64,000 nt of DNA, taken from Deltaproteobacteria bacterium. GTDB lineage: Bacteria; Desulfobacterota; Syntrophia; Syntrophales; Smithellaceae. Shown one piece after another: positions 32,100-42,066 of this stretch. Made by a program: the position numbers and the translations under genes. The stretch covers positions 1 to 64,000 of the forward strand of contig JAKLGV010000010.1 of the NCBI GenBank assembly GCA_022710585.1, written 5' to 3'. The notes beneath the pieces were generated by a model, which worked only from the letters and a program-made list of their open reading frames with translations, searched no databases and was not told the origin of the DNA. Numbering within the stretch: the first letter of the stretch is position 1; every line of letters begins with the position of its first letter.

Positions 32100-34712
32100 G
32101 TGACTTTCTTCACAAAAATTAAAATCCTTTTCTATAAAGCTGCACAATTACGCATATTGTTTGCCAGTATTACCGTGGTCATCCTGTTTCTGCTTCTGGC
32201 GCTGACGGTAAACAACTCCCGCGAAAAAGATATTGTCAATATCTTCAGCCGGCAGCAGCTCTTCAATGTTCAAAATACGTCCAATAGAATGATGGATGTT
32301 TTTTCTCAGATCGGAAAAAACATCGATCTGTTCTCGCGTCTTTATCCCGGTTCCAAAATGAATGAAAAAGAAATGGCCGACTATTATAGAATGCTGTCTT
32401 CCGGCTGGGAAAATACGTTTGATGTGATTGCTTTATTTGATGCCGACGGAAAGATCAGGGGCCTTTATCCGAAGGATGTTTTGTCGGCCGTCAATCTATC
32501 GGAGCATTTTGATCTTCTCCGGATGGAACAGAAGCGTTATCTCGGATTGGCTCCGCCTGATTCTTCACGCATCGGCGTTCTCCAACAAAAAAAAGACAGG
32601 TATCTGATTCTGGGGTATCCTCTCCGGGAAGCGGATGGCGCCTTCAGCGGAGCCTTGATGATTTCTTTCTCTCTTTCCGCGGTAATGAATAAATACCGGC
32701 AGCAAACGGCCGGTGATGAGTTGGGGGACCTGTGGTTAATCGACGAACAGCGGAAAATAGTCATTCATGAGGATCCTGCTTTCATCGGCAAAGACATCAA
32801 AGAGGTGCTGAGCGACAGCGACAGCACAGACATTAATTTTTCATCGGACAGTGGCGGCAGCTTCGAATCGGTTGTTCTTCGGGGGAATCAAAGAAAGCAG
32901 AGAAGTATTATTGCCTATTATCCCTTCAGGGCCGGAGAGAAAAGATGGACCATGATGGTCGTTTCTCCCTATAGCCGGGTGATTTCACCGCTGCGAAAGA
33001 CCTTTTTCTATACGCTTTTCAGTTCGTTATTGCTGATCATCGTCGTGATCATTGCCAGCATGTCCTTTGCCTACAAGGAAGGAAAAAGACTGCGCCACCG
33101 GGAAGAGAGAAAACGGCTAAAGGAGCGCAGGGACTGGCAGGAAAAACTGCTCCGGGAAAAGAAAACCATCGAGGGGATTATCGAGGGCTCGCCCATTCCC
33201 AGTTTCGTCATTAACAACGAGCATAAAGTCATCTTGTGGAATCGCGCCTGTTCCGAACTGACCGGCCATTCCGCCGAAGAAATGATGGGAACCGGAAATC
33301 ATTACAAGCCCTTTTATTCCGTTGCCCGTCCCATGATTGCCGATTTGATCGTCGACAACGATATAGACGGGCTCAGTAAACATTATGGAATGAAGAATGT
33401 AAAAAAATCCGATAAGGTCGTGGGTGCCTACGAGGCGACGGATTATTATGCCAGTCTCGGAGGGCAAAACCGTTATCTGTACTTTCTGGCGGCTCCCATT
33501 TATGACGAAGAAGGAAAAATCATTGCGGCGGTTGAAACGCTGCAGGATGTTTCGCGTGAAAGGGAAATGACGAAGAGCCTGAGCGAGTATGCCGAAACGC
33601 TGCAGAACGAATTGATCGAAAACATTGACTTGCAGCGGCGGGTTCAGGAACTGAATAATTATCTGCAAACCATCATCACCAGTCTTCCCGATCAAATCTA
33701 TGAAATCGATGAGAAAGGCATCATTAACTTTATGAGTCCTGGTCTGAAGAAAAGGAGGGAATCATACGCTGAATTCAAAAACAAACATTTTCTGGATTTC
33801 GTCGCCTCAGGATTTGAAGAGCTCGTGTTATCGAAATGGGAAGAAGCGAAGAATGGCATCTATAAACCTTATGAAATCGAAGCGATCGGTAAAGACAGCC
33901 GTAAACATAATCTTCTGATCACGACATCGCCGGTTGTCGGCACAAACCATCATATTATCGTTCAGCGGGACATTACGGAATTCAAGGATCTCGAAAGAAA
34001 GCTCTACAACAGCCAGAAACTGGCGGCGCTGGGGCAGCTTTCGGCGGGCATCGCGCATGAAATACGCAATCCGCTGTCTTCCATCAAAATGAGTCTGCAG
34101 ATTCTGATCAAGCGGATGAATCCGGACGGGAACGATTTGAAGCGGTTCCGGATCGCGGAGAAAGAAGTGGAGCACTTGGAAATGCTGGTCAATGATATTC
34201 TGGCATTTGCCAAGCCGGTGGAACCCAAAAAGGTTCCGGTGGCTTTGTCGAAGGTTCTGGAGCAGGCTATCGCCATGTCGGAAAAAGGCATTGCCGACAA
34301 GAAAATTGACGTGCAGACAGAGTATGCCGATGTTCCCAACGTCGCGGTCGACGCCGCGATGATGACGGACGCCTTTATCAATCTGATCCGCAACGCTGTG
34401 GAAGCGCTCAACGACGGGGGTCAGATAAAGGTGAAGCTGCGCTATACCTACGAATCAAACCAGTCTGTGGCTGTCGAAATCGAGGATAACGGAAGCGGCA
34501 TTTCGGAGGAAGATCTGCCGCATATCTTTAATCCGTTTTTTACGCGAAAAAATTATGGTACCGGTTTGGGACTTTCTCTGGTAAAGAAAATAGTGGATAT
34601 TCATCAGGGAATAATTGATATTTTCAGTAAAAAGAATGAGGGGACGAAAGTGATTATTATTTTGCCCGTGGGAGCCGAAGGCACGCGTTCACCCCTTACC
34701 AATAACGAATAG
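32100..34712 (+). CDS. NtrB-like membrane sensor histidine kinase (dCache-PAS-PAS-HisKA-HATPase)
   Basis: An 870-residue sensor kinase. A first membrane helix (LFASITVVILFLLLALTV, residues about 19-37) and a second near 310 enclose a periplasmic dCache-type domain of about 270 residues. A short coiled-coil linker (HREERKRLKERRDWQEKLLR) leads to PAS domains near 365-490 and 525-640, then HisKA with the phospho-acceptor His in AGIAHEIRNPLSS (about 651), and a HATPase with INLIRNAVEAL, EDNGSGI and GTGLGLSLVKK. The HEIRNPL H-box type is that of NtrB/AtoS kinases, which fits the sigma-54 regulator 11 bases downstream. GTG start abutting the upstream stop. Confidence 0.93.
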   Translation: MTFFTKIKILFYKAAQLRILFASITVVILFLLLALTVNNSREKDIVNIFSRQQLFNVQNTSNRMMDVFSQIGKNIDLFSRLYPGSKMNEKEMADYYRMLSSGWENTFDVIALFDADGKIRGLYPKDVLSAVNLSEHFDLLRMEQKRYLGLAPPDSSRIGVLQQKKDRYLILGYPLREADGAFSGALMISFSLSAVMNKYRQQTAGDELGDLWLIDEQRKIVIHEDPAFIGKDIKEVLSDSDSTDINFSSDSGGSFESVVLRGNQRKQRSIIAYYPFRAGEKRWTMMVVSPYSRVISPLRKTFFYTLFSSLLLIIVVIIASMSFAYKEGKRLRHREERKRLKERRDWQEKLLREKKTIEGIIEGSPIPSFVINNEHKVILWNRACSELTGHSAEEMMGTGNHYKPFYSVARPMIADLIVDNDIDGLSKHYGMKNVKKSDKVVGAYEATDYYASLGGQNRYLYFLAAPIYDEEGKIIAAVETLQDVSREREMTKSLSEYAETLQNELIENIDLQRRVQELNNYLQTIITSLPDQIYEIDEKGIINFMSPGLKKRRESYAEFKNKHFLDFVASGFEELVLSKWEEAKNGIYKPYEIEAIGKDSRKHNLLITTSPVVGTNHHIIVQRDITEFKDLERKLYNSQKLAALGQLSAGIAHEIRNPLSSIKMSLQILIKRMNPDGNDLKRFRIAEKEVEHLEMLVNDILAFAKPVEPKKVPVALSKVLEQAIAMSEKGIADKKIDVQTEYADVPNVAVDAAMMTDAFINLIRNAVEALNDGGQIKVKLRYTYESNQSVAVEIEDNGSGISEEDLPHIFNPFFTRKNYGTGLGLSLVKKIVDIHQGIIDIFSKKNEGTKVIIILPVGAEGTRSPLTNNE

Positions 34713-34723
34713 GATCATACCTT

Positions 34724-36103
34724 ATGCCGAGCATTCTTGTGATTGATGACGACGCGTCCATTTCCGAGACGCTGGATCTGTATCTGACCGAGGAAGGCTA
34801 TAAAGTCCGTACTGCGCTGACCGGCACCGATGGCTTGAATAAATATGTGGAAGAGCCGTCGGATGTCGTCATTCTGGACATTCGCCTGCCGGATGTGGAT
34901 GGTTTTTCTGTTCTGGAAGATCTGAAAGAGGAGAATGAGAACGTCAAGGTGATTATGATCACCGCTTTTCACGACATGGAAACAACGATCAACGCCATGA
35001 AAGGCGGCGCGTTTGACTACATTCATAAACCGGTCAATGTGGATGAACTGGATCTGGCCATCAAAAAAGCCCTGAAATCCATGGAGATGGAAAAAAAGAT
35101 TGACGGTCTTTTAATGGAGCCGTCCCGGACTTTCCGCGTCGGCGATATCATCGGCACCGGCAATGAGATGAGGGACATTTTTAAAACGATCGGCACGGTT
35201 TCCCAGAGCCGCACCACCGTGCTCATTCAGGGAGAAAGCGGCACCGGAAAAGAACTGATCGCTAAAGTGATCCACAACAATACGTCCCCTGATGAACCGT
35301 TTATCGCCGTGAACTGTTCCGCCATCGTTGAAACCCTGCTGGAGTCGGAGCTGTTCGGACATGAAAAAGGATCATTTACCGGAGCAGTGTCCCGGCAGCT
35401 TGGAAAATTTGAACTGGCGCGCTACGGTTCAGTCTTTCTGGATGAGATCAGCGAAATGTCCGTCAACCTTCAGGCCAAGCTTCTGCGCGTTTTGCAGGAG
35501 ATGGAATTCGATCGCGTGGGAGGAAAAGATAAAATCAAAGTGAACGCCCGGATTATGGCCGCGACGAATAAAGATTTAAAGGCCATGGTGAAGGATGGAA
35601 GATTTCGCGAGGATTTGTATTATCGGCTGAATATTGTATCCATTACCCTGCCGCCGCTGAGGTCGCGACGTCAGGATATTCCGCAGCTGATCGATTATCT
35701 GCTGACCAAGATTAATCTTGACCTGCATAAAAAAATTATCGGGATCTCCGACGAAGTGATGGACATCTTCATGCAATACAACTGGCCGGGCAATGTCCGC
35801 GAACTGGAGAATCTGCTGGTGCGCGCCTGCGTTGTGGCCAAGGGACAGGTGCTGGGCGTCGGTGATTTTCCCGAACTGGCCAGGGAAGAGGCCAAACCGG
35901 CCGGTGAGACGAGCGTCGATCTGTTTAAATCCGCGGCGCCGGGTAAATTCTTAACACTGGATGAAGTGGAAGAGCGCTACATCCGGAAAGTCATCAAAGA
36001 AACGGATAAAAACAAAGGAGAAATCTGCGAAATACTGGGCGTCTCTCGCCCCACTTTGGAGAGGAAGTTGGAGAAATACGGCATCACCTTTGAGCGGGAA
36101 TGA
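34724..36103 (+). CDS. sigma-54-dependent response regulator (NtrC/AtoC family)
   Basis: A 459-residue regulator with REC (residues 3-118, phospho-Asp in VVILDIRLPDVDG), AAA+ (about 140-375) and a Fis-type HTH (about 410-457, GEICEILGVSRPTLERKLEKYG). Walker A is GESGTGKE, Walker B VFLDEIS, and the sigma-54 contact loop reads GSFTGA, a mild variant of GAFTGA. The R finger region RFREDLYYRLN is intact. It should activate sigma-54 promoters on phosphorylation by the kinase encoded just upstream. Target genes are not evident. Confidence 0.94.
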   Translation: MPSILVIDDDASISETLDLYLTEEGYKVRTALTGTDGLNKYVEEPSDVVILDIRLPDVDGFSVLEDLKEENENVKVIMITAFHDMETTINAMKGGAFDYIHKPVNVDELDLAIKKALKSMEMEKKIDGLLMEPSRTFRVGDIIGTGNEMRDIFKTIGTVSQSRTTVLIQGESGTGKELIAKVIHNNTSPDEPFIAVNCSAIVETLLESELFGHEKGSFTGAVSRQLGKFELARYGSVFLDEISEMSVNLQAKLLRVLQEMEFDRVGGKDKIKVNARIMAATNKDLKAMVKDGRFREDLYYRLNIVSITLPPLRSRRQDIPQLIDYLLTKINLDLHKKIIGISDEVMDIFMQYNWPGNVRELENLLVRACVVAKGQVLGVGDFPELAREEAKPAGETSVDLFKSAAPGKFLTLDEVEERYIRKVIKETDKNKGEICEILGVSRPTLERKLEKYGITFERE

Positions 36104-36245
36104 CAAGGGTTTTGAGAAACGTTTATCGGCGGTGTTTCCCTTATTGGTTGTCGTTGCAACGAATGCAAAAATACGCCTCACGCCTCACCACGAATGATCC
36201 CAAAGTCAATATGTATATGAGTTGTTCATGTGTACAGGAATTACC

Positions 36246-36274
36246 TTGACAATCCGGAATGCTTTTCTTATATT
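36246..36274 (+). promoter_or_regulatory. promoter of the PAS-GGDEF gene
   Basis: TTGACA at 36246-36251 and TATATT at 36269-36274 with exactly 17 bases between, 22 bases ahead of the start codon. Confidence 0.75.
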
Positions 36275-36295
36275 CTCGCGACTTAGGAAGTGATT

Positions 36296-37333
36296 ATGCC
36301 AAATGAGTTGGACAAAATCATGAATGATGAGGACGGCATCCAGGCGGCCCTGGAAGAAGCCATTGAGCGGGCTAATGCGATGGTGGTGGAGGCTGAAATT
36401 GCCAACGTCGAACTCACACAGATTATCAATTCGTCTATTGATGGCCTGCTGGTCATCTACAGGAACTTTACCGTTAAAAGAATCAATCAAGCGATGCTGA
36501 ATTTTCTGGAGCTGACGCAAAAAGAAGCTGTCGGTAAAAAATGTTCCGAACTTATGCTATGTTCATGGTGCAACACACCGGAATGTCCTCTGACGAAAAT
36601 CTTGCGAGGCAAGAGTAGCATTGAGGTGGATATCGAACGCTCAAGAAGAAACGGCGAGATGGTGCCCTTTATGTTTTCCGCGACACCGCTACGCGGAATC
36701 GAAGGGTCCGTGATCGGCATGGTTGCACATTTCAAAGATATCACTGAAAGGAAATATGCTGAAAATACGCTGAAGGAAGCCAATGAGAGGCTGGAACGTC
36801 TTTCGACCAGCGACGGTCTCACAGGTGTGGCTAATCGACGCTGTTTTGATCAGACGCTTCAGAAAGAATGGACACGTTTACAAAGAACGAAAGAGCACCT
36901 GTCGCTGATTATGTGCGATGTGGATTTCTTCAAGCTCTACAATGACGCATACGGCCATCAGGGTGGCGATGACTGCCTGAAATCGGTTGCCCAGGCGCTT
37001 CAGGAAAACGCGCGGCGGGGGGGAGACTGCGTGGCGCGATACGGTGGTGAAGAATTTGCGGTAATTATGCCGGCAACGGAAGAGAAAAATGCCGTTTATG
37101 TTGCGGATAAAATACGGCAGGCCGTGGAGCAAAAGGACATTGCGCACATTAAATCATCGGTTGCTCCCCGCGTCACATTGAGCCTTGGCGTGGCCACGAT
37201 TGTTCCCGACGATCTGGAAACACCGGAATCTCTGATTAAGCGCGCCGACGAGGCCCTATACCGGGCTAAATCTTCCGGGAGAAATCGTGTTGTGCTCTGG
37301 GAGCCTGTGCCAGAAATCTCACCGAAAGATTAA
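36296..37333 (+). CDS. PAS-GGDEF diguanylate cyclase
   Basis: A 345-residue cytosolic diguanylate cyclase. A short N-terminal helix leads to a PAS domain (about 35-155) with a cysteine cluster C-x7-C-x2-C-x4-C in KKCSELMLCSWCNTPECPL, possibly a redox or metal site. The GGDEF domain (about 178-340) has TDGLTGVANRRCFD-like start (SDGLTGVANRR), the active GGEEF in RYGGEEFAV and an intact inhibitory site RGGD just before it. Active synthesis of c-di-GMP with product feedback is expected. The ATG at 36296 has AGGAAG five bases ahead; an in-frame GTG at 36290 overlaps that site. Confidence 0.93.
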   Translation: MPNELDKIMNDEDGIQAALEEAIERANAMVVEAEIANVELTQIINSSIDGLLVIYRNFTVKRINQAMLNFLELTQKEAVGKKCSELMLCSWCNTPECPLTKILRGKSSIEVDIERSRRNGEMVPFMFSATPLRGIEGSVIGMVAHFKDITERKYAENTLKEANERLERLSTSDGLTGVANRRCFDQTLQKEWTRLQRTKEHLSLIMCDVDFFKLYNDAYGHQGGDDCLKSVAQALQENARRGGDCVARYGGEEFAVIMPATEEKNAVYVADKIRQAVEQKDIAHIKSSVAPRVTLSLGVATIVPDDLETPESLIKRADEALYRAKSSGRNRVVLWEPVPEISPKD

Positions 37334-37441
37334 ATCGTCAGCTCCACGTTCCCGGAAACAATTTCTTAGATCATCCCGGCCTAACATTATTGAATTCTGC
37401 CATTTAAATATGCTGTTGAAAAAAATCAAATGACCGGATAA

Positions 37442-37879
<438 letters not shown>

Positions 37880-37955
37880 GAAGGATGTTCTCAGAAGAAG
37901 CAGAGACCAAAATGACTCAAAATTAAAATATTTATTTTGTCATTCAGCCGTAAGT

Positions 37956-38801
37956 ATGTATCAGAGAAATCGTTTATTCCTCATCGTTTTTTATCTCATC
38001 CTGATCAATTTTCTGTCCTATGCCAGTCCGTCTGGCATCATGGCGGGGGAGACGATTCGCATTAACGGATCGGGAGCCTGTCTGGCGATGCTCAAGCCTC
38101 TCATGGAAGCCTACGGCAAAGAAAACCGGGGAATTTCATTCCAGGTGGAAAAACCATTGGGAAGTTCAGGCGCCATAAAAGCACTTTTGGCAGACGCTAT
38201 CGATATCGCGATCGTGGCACGTCCTTTAAAGACCGAGGAAATGATCCGGGGAGCCAGGCTCGTGAATTACGGCAAGACACCGCTTGCCGTTATCACCGAA
38301 GAAAAAGTTCCCGTAAAAAACATTTCCACCCGGGAACTTGAAGATATTTATTACGGGAAAATCCAAGAATGGCCGAACGGCAAGCCCCTGAGAATCATTC
38401 TGCGCCCGATGGAAGACGCGGATACGAAGATTCTGATGCGTCTATCGGCGGGCATGGCCGAGGCTGTTGCCCGGGCCCATCAGCGGCGCGGGGTGATGAT
38501 CGCAGAAACGGACTTTCAGTCTTATGAAGCGGTATCAAGAACCGGCGGAGGCATCGGTGCAGTAGGCTTGCCGGTTATTCTCTCCGGAAAATTACCGCTG
38601 AACGTTCTTGCTCTCAACGGCATCAAACCCAGCAGGAGAAATCTGGCCAACGGGACCTATCCGCTTTCCAAAAACATCAGTTTTGTCACGATGGGCAGAC
38701 TTCACGGTGCTGCAGCAAAATTTCTTGAATTCATTTACTCGAACAAGGGACGTGCAATAGCAGAGAAAGCGGGCGTTCTGTTTACTTTGGATCATCCATG
38801 A
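37956..38801 (+). CDS. PstS-like periplasmic solute-binding protein
   Basis: A 281-residue exported binding protein of the phosphate-type (PBP-like) family. A signal peptide (LFLIVFYLILINFLSYASPSG) is cleaved near IMAGE. The mature part starts TIRINGSGACLAMLKPLMEAY and has the ligand-loop GSSGAIKALLADAIDIAIVARP, ISTRELEDIYYGKIQEW and RTGGGIGAVGLP, all PstS-type landmarks. There is no ABC permease or ATPase next to it; instead its stop overlaps the start of a histidine kinase by four bases. It more likely serves as a ligand receptor for that kinase than for uptake. The upstream Met region overlaps the chimeric gene in other frames; ATG 37956 precedes the signal peptide directly. Confidence 0.85.
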   Translation: MYQRNRLFLIVFYLILINFLSYASPSGIMAGETIRINGSGACLAMLKPLMEAYGKENRGISFQVEKPLGSSGAIKALLADAIDIAIVARPLKTEEMIRGARLVNYGKTPLAVITEEKVPVKNISTRELEDIYYGKIQEWPNGKPLRIILRPMEDADTKILMRLSAGMAEAVARAHQRRGVMIAETDFQSYEAVSRTGGGIGAVGLPVILSGKLPLNVLALNGIKPSRRNLANGTYPLSKNISFVTMGRLHGAAAKFLEFIYSNKGRAIAEKAGVLFTLDHP

Positions 38802-41800
38802 AGTTGCACGAACAATCCATAACAAGTATTTCATCCATCCCGACAATTATCATCAGTCTTATCGTTGCCGTTTTTATCCCTCTAGCATATTTCATCATGG
38901 CCTGCGAATACGTCTCCGGATCCGTCAACGCTGAATTGGCCTTTTCCGCGCGGGCGGTTGAAAACATTATCATGGATAATCCGGCAACCTGGCATTTCGA
39001 GGAGGTTCGTCTTCAGGAGATCTTAAAACGGCGTCTTGATCCTGCTTATCGCGACCGTCATAAAATAAAGGATCTTCAGGGACACGTCATCGCCGAATCC
39101 AATGAACCGTTGACGCCTCCTGTTTTGACTTTCAGCCAACCCATCTACGATTCAGGGAGGGAAGTCGCCGTCATTGAAATAGAACGTTCCATTTTTCCGC
39201 TGGTTGCCCGGACTGCCTTAGTGGGAACGTGTTCCTCCGCGGCAGGCATTATCATTTTTCTTATTTATTATTTTTTCCCGTTACGGATGGTTCGGGAAGC
39301 CTACGGCAAGTTGCAGAAAAGCGAAAGACGATACAAGCTGATTGCCGAAAAAATGACGGATATCGTCTGGATGGTGGACATGGATTTGCGGTTGCTCTAT
39401 ATCACTCCTTCCGTACAAACCGTTCTCGGATTCAGCCTGGAAGAACTGCCCAAAACCGTCGACCGGCAGATCACTCCGCAGTCAGTGACGGCCGCTTTAG
39501 AAGCCTTTACCCGGGAGCTGGCCGTCGAAAAAAGCGGTCAAGGCAATCCGGATCGGAGCTTACAGATTGTTCTGGAATATTATCATAAAGACGGTTCCAC
39601 CCGCTGGCTGGAAGCCATCATCACCGGGTTACGGGACGAGCAGGGTGCCCTAACCGGGCTTCACGGGGTATCCCGGGATGTCACGGAACGCAGGCGGGTG
39701 GAGGAGGAGGCTCGCAAACTTGCTTCGATTGTCCAATTCAGCGGCGAGATGGTGGGTCTGGTTACTCTGGAAGGAAAGGTAATTTTCATCAATGAGGCGG
39801 GCAGCCGAATCTGGGGGTTTGATCCGGACAAAATAGGCGACTACTCCATCATGGATGTTATTCCGGAATCGTTTCTGCAGAAGAGTCAGCAGGCCATGAG
39901 TGATCTGGTGCAGGGAGGCAAGAACTGGAGCAGCGAACTGCAGTTTCGCAACATTCAGACAGGTGTGATCACCGATGTTCATTTAACAGGATTTACAATC
40001 AAGGATTTTGATACGGGAGTTCCTCACTACCTTGCGGTTATTGCGCATGACATCACGGAACAAAAAAAGGCGGAAACAGCCTTAAAAAAAAGCGAGGAAA
40101 AGTATCGACAGCTTGCTGAAACGACACATGATATTATTATATGCGTGGATTTTGATTTCAAGATTACGTATGGGAATAATGCGGCAACCAATTTTGTCAG
40201 AGGGCTTAATCTTGTCGGAATGAGCCTCCTGGATTTTTCACCTCCGGACATGCGCGAGCTGCAAAAAGCAATCATGCAAAAAAGGCGGGAAGGTTATAGC
40301 GACGAGCTGTCCTTTGATTTTGAAATAATCTATCCCGCCGATACCGTCACTGTATTTGATACAAGAGCTTCGTTGCTGACGGATCATGGAAAACCTTCAG
40401 GCGTCATGTTCATTGGCAGGGATGTCACTGCGCGAAAGAAAGCGGAAGACGCACTGCGCACATCCGAAGAGAAGTTCGCATCGGCTTTCAAGAATAGTCC
40501 CAATGTCATGTGTATCACCCTTCTGAATGAAGGACGTTTTGTTGATGTCAACGATGTTTTTCTCGATACGCTGGGATACCACAGAGAAGAAATCATTGGC
40601 CGTAGGTCATCCGATATCAATCTCTGGGTGGATGACGCTGAACCTGAGGCCATCCTGAAAGAAATCGCTGCAACCGGCAAGGTAAATGATGTTGAATTCC
40701 GAATTTACGATAAGAAGGGCAATATCCGCTGGGGACTTGCCTCCATGTCGCTCATTAAAATCGCGGGAGAACCGCATGTTCTGTCCCAGATCGTTGATAT
40801 CACCGATCGCAAACTGGCGGAAGAAAAATTTCATAAAATTTTTATTACAACGCCGGATTTAATCGGCATTTCGCGTTTGAAAGATGGTCTTATCACTGAT
40901 GTCAATAAGGGGTTCGAAGATATCCTCGGATGGAAACGGGAAGAAGTTATCGGGAAAAGATCTGTTGAGCCGCCGATTAATTTTTGGGTGGAGCCAGCCG
41001 AGCGATGTTTCCTGACCGAAGAGTTGAAAGCGGGACGGGATATTCTGCATCATGAAATTCAGTTTCGGCGGAAAGATGGTTCCATCCGCACAGGTGTCTA
41101 CTCCGCCCGCCCCATCAACATCGCGGATGAAGAATTGATTATTTTTATCATGCAGGACGTCACCGAACAAAAGCGAATGGAAGAAAAGCTGATAGAGTTC
41201 CAGAAAAGGCAACTGATGGGGCAGATTACCTCAGGGATGGCTCATGAAGTGCGCAACCCGCTTCATGCCATCCAGGCTATCAGTGAAGCCATGGTCATCG
41301 ACCTGAATGAAAAATCCGATTATAAAGAATATATTTCACACATCAAAGCCCAGGTGGCGCGTCTGTCCCGCCTGATCAGTGATCTGCTGGAACTGGGCAA
41401 GCCGATTCAGTCTTCACAGTTCAGCAAAGTATTATTAACGGAAACAGCCGCCGTTGCATTGAAAAAATGGGCGGAAGCCCATCCCCGGCTGTCTCAGAGG
41501 ATCAAGGTTGTAAACAACTTGCTGCCGGACGACTTTGTGATGGCTGATCCCGATAAAATACAGCAGGTGGTCATCCATTTAATGGAAAACGCCGTCCGCC
41601 ACAGTCCGAAAGACGGAGACATATTGCTGGAGTTCGGCAAAGCATCCGAAAACCGGCTGATCATGAAGATCATGGATCAGGGAGAGGGGCTTACCGCCGA
41701 GAACCGGTCCAGGGTTTTTGAACCTTTTTATACCACTCATAAAGGCAGCGCCGGCCTGGGCTTATGCATCTGCAAATATATTATCGAAAACCACGGCGGA

Positions 41801-41887
41801 AAGATAGAATTGGTCAACAATGAAAACGCGCCGGGCTGCACGGCGCAGTTTACGCTTCCCGTCTATAACAGCAAGGAGCCCGGATGA
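38798..41887 (+). CDS. membrane multi-PAS histidine kinase coupled to a binding protein
   Basis: A 1029-residue kinase. Membrane helices near residues 12-33 (IPTIIISLIVAVFIPLAYFI) and 140-162 flank a small periplasmic domain of about 100 residues. Five PAS domains follow (about 178, 309, 434, 559 and 677 onward), the last two of the EGRFVDVNDVFLDTLGY and GLITDVNKGFEDILGWKRE types that recur in neighbouring genes. HisKA has the phospho-His in GMAHEVRNPLHAIQ (about residue 816), and the HATPase shows HLMENAVRHSP, DQGEGL and SAGLGLCICKYI. Start overlaps the binding-protein gene (ATGA), so the pair probably forms one receptor. A decayed regulator follows. Confidence 0.92.
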   Translation: MKLHEQSITSISSIPTIIISLIVAVFIPLAYFIMACEYVSGSVNAELAFSARAVENIIMDNPATWHFEEVRLQEILKRRLDPAYRDRHKIKDLQGHVIAESNEPLTPPVLTFSQPIYDSGREVAVIEIERSIFPLVARTALVGTCSSAAGIIIFLIYYFFPLRMVREAYGKLQKSERRYKLIAEKMTDIVWMVDMDLRLLYITPSVQTVLGFSLEELPKTVDRQITPQSVTAALEAFTRELAVEKSGQGNPDRSLQIVLEYYHKDGSTRWLEAIITGLRDEQGALTGLHGVSRDVTERRRVEEEARKLASIVQFSGEMVGLVTLEGKVIFINEAGSRIWGFDPDKIGDYSIMDVIPESFLQKSQQAMSDLVQGGKNWSSELQFRNIQTGVITDVHLTGFTIKDFDTGVPHYLAVIAHDITEQKKAETALKKSEEKYRQLAETTHDIIICVDFDFKITYGNNAATNFVRGLNLVGMSLLDFSPPDMRELQKAIMQKRREGYSDELSFDFEIIYPADTVTVFDTRASLLTDHGKPSGVMFIGRDVTARKKAEDALRTSEEKFASAFKNSPNVMCITLLNEGRFVDVNDVFLDTLGYHREEIIGRRSSDINLWVDDAEPEAILKEIAATGKVNDVEFRIYDKKGNIRWGLASMSLIKIAGEPHVLSQIVDITDRKLAEEKFHKIFITTPDLIGISRLKDGLITDVNKGFEDILGWKREEVIGKRSVEPPINFWVEPAERCFLTEELKAGRDILHHEIQFRRKDGSIRTGVYSARPINIADEELIIFIMQDVTEQKRMEEKLIEFQKRQLMGQITSGMAHEVRNPLHAIQAISEAMVIDLNEKSDYKEYISHIKAQVARLSRLISDLLELGKPIQSSQFSKVLLTETAAVALKKWAEAHPRLSQRIKVVNNLLPDDFVMADPDKIQQVVIHLMENAVRHSPKDGDILLEFGKASENRLIMKIMDQGEGLTAENRSRVFEPFYTTHKGSAGLGLCICKYIIENHGGKIELVNNENAPGCTAQFTLPVYNSKEPG

Positions 41888-42027
41888 AACGGACAGGGCT
41901 ATGGATTGACGATGAGCCTTTCATCGATTTTCGGGATTTCATTGACATACAGGATGGAAATATTTATGATTTAAACAAATCATCAATGTTAGCAAAGGAC
42001 AAAAACGCCGACTCCTGCTCGGGCTGA
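41884..42027 (+). pseudogene. remnant of a response-regulator gene after the kinase
   Basis: A 47-codon frame starting in an ATGA overlap with the kinase stop. Its beginning, MKRTGLWIDDEPFIDF, parallels the MKPIVLLIDDEPSVQF start of the regulator that follows the next kinase in exactly the same overlap arrangement (46311). After the IDDEP acidic pocket the similarity disappears and the frame stops. The best reading is that the partner regulator of this kinase was lost by deletion. Confidence 0.55.
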
Positions 42028-42066
42028 TGGCGGTGTGATTTTCACGATAGAAAAAAAAGGATAAAA

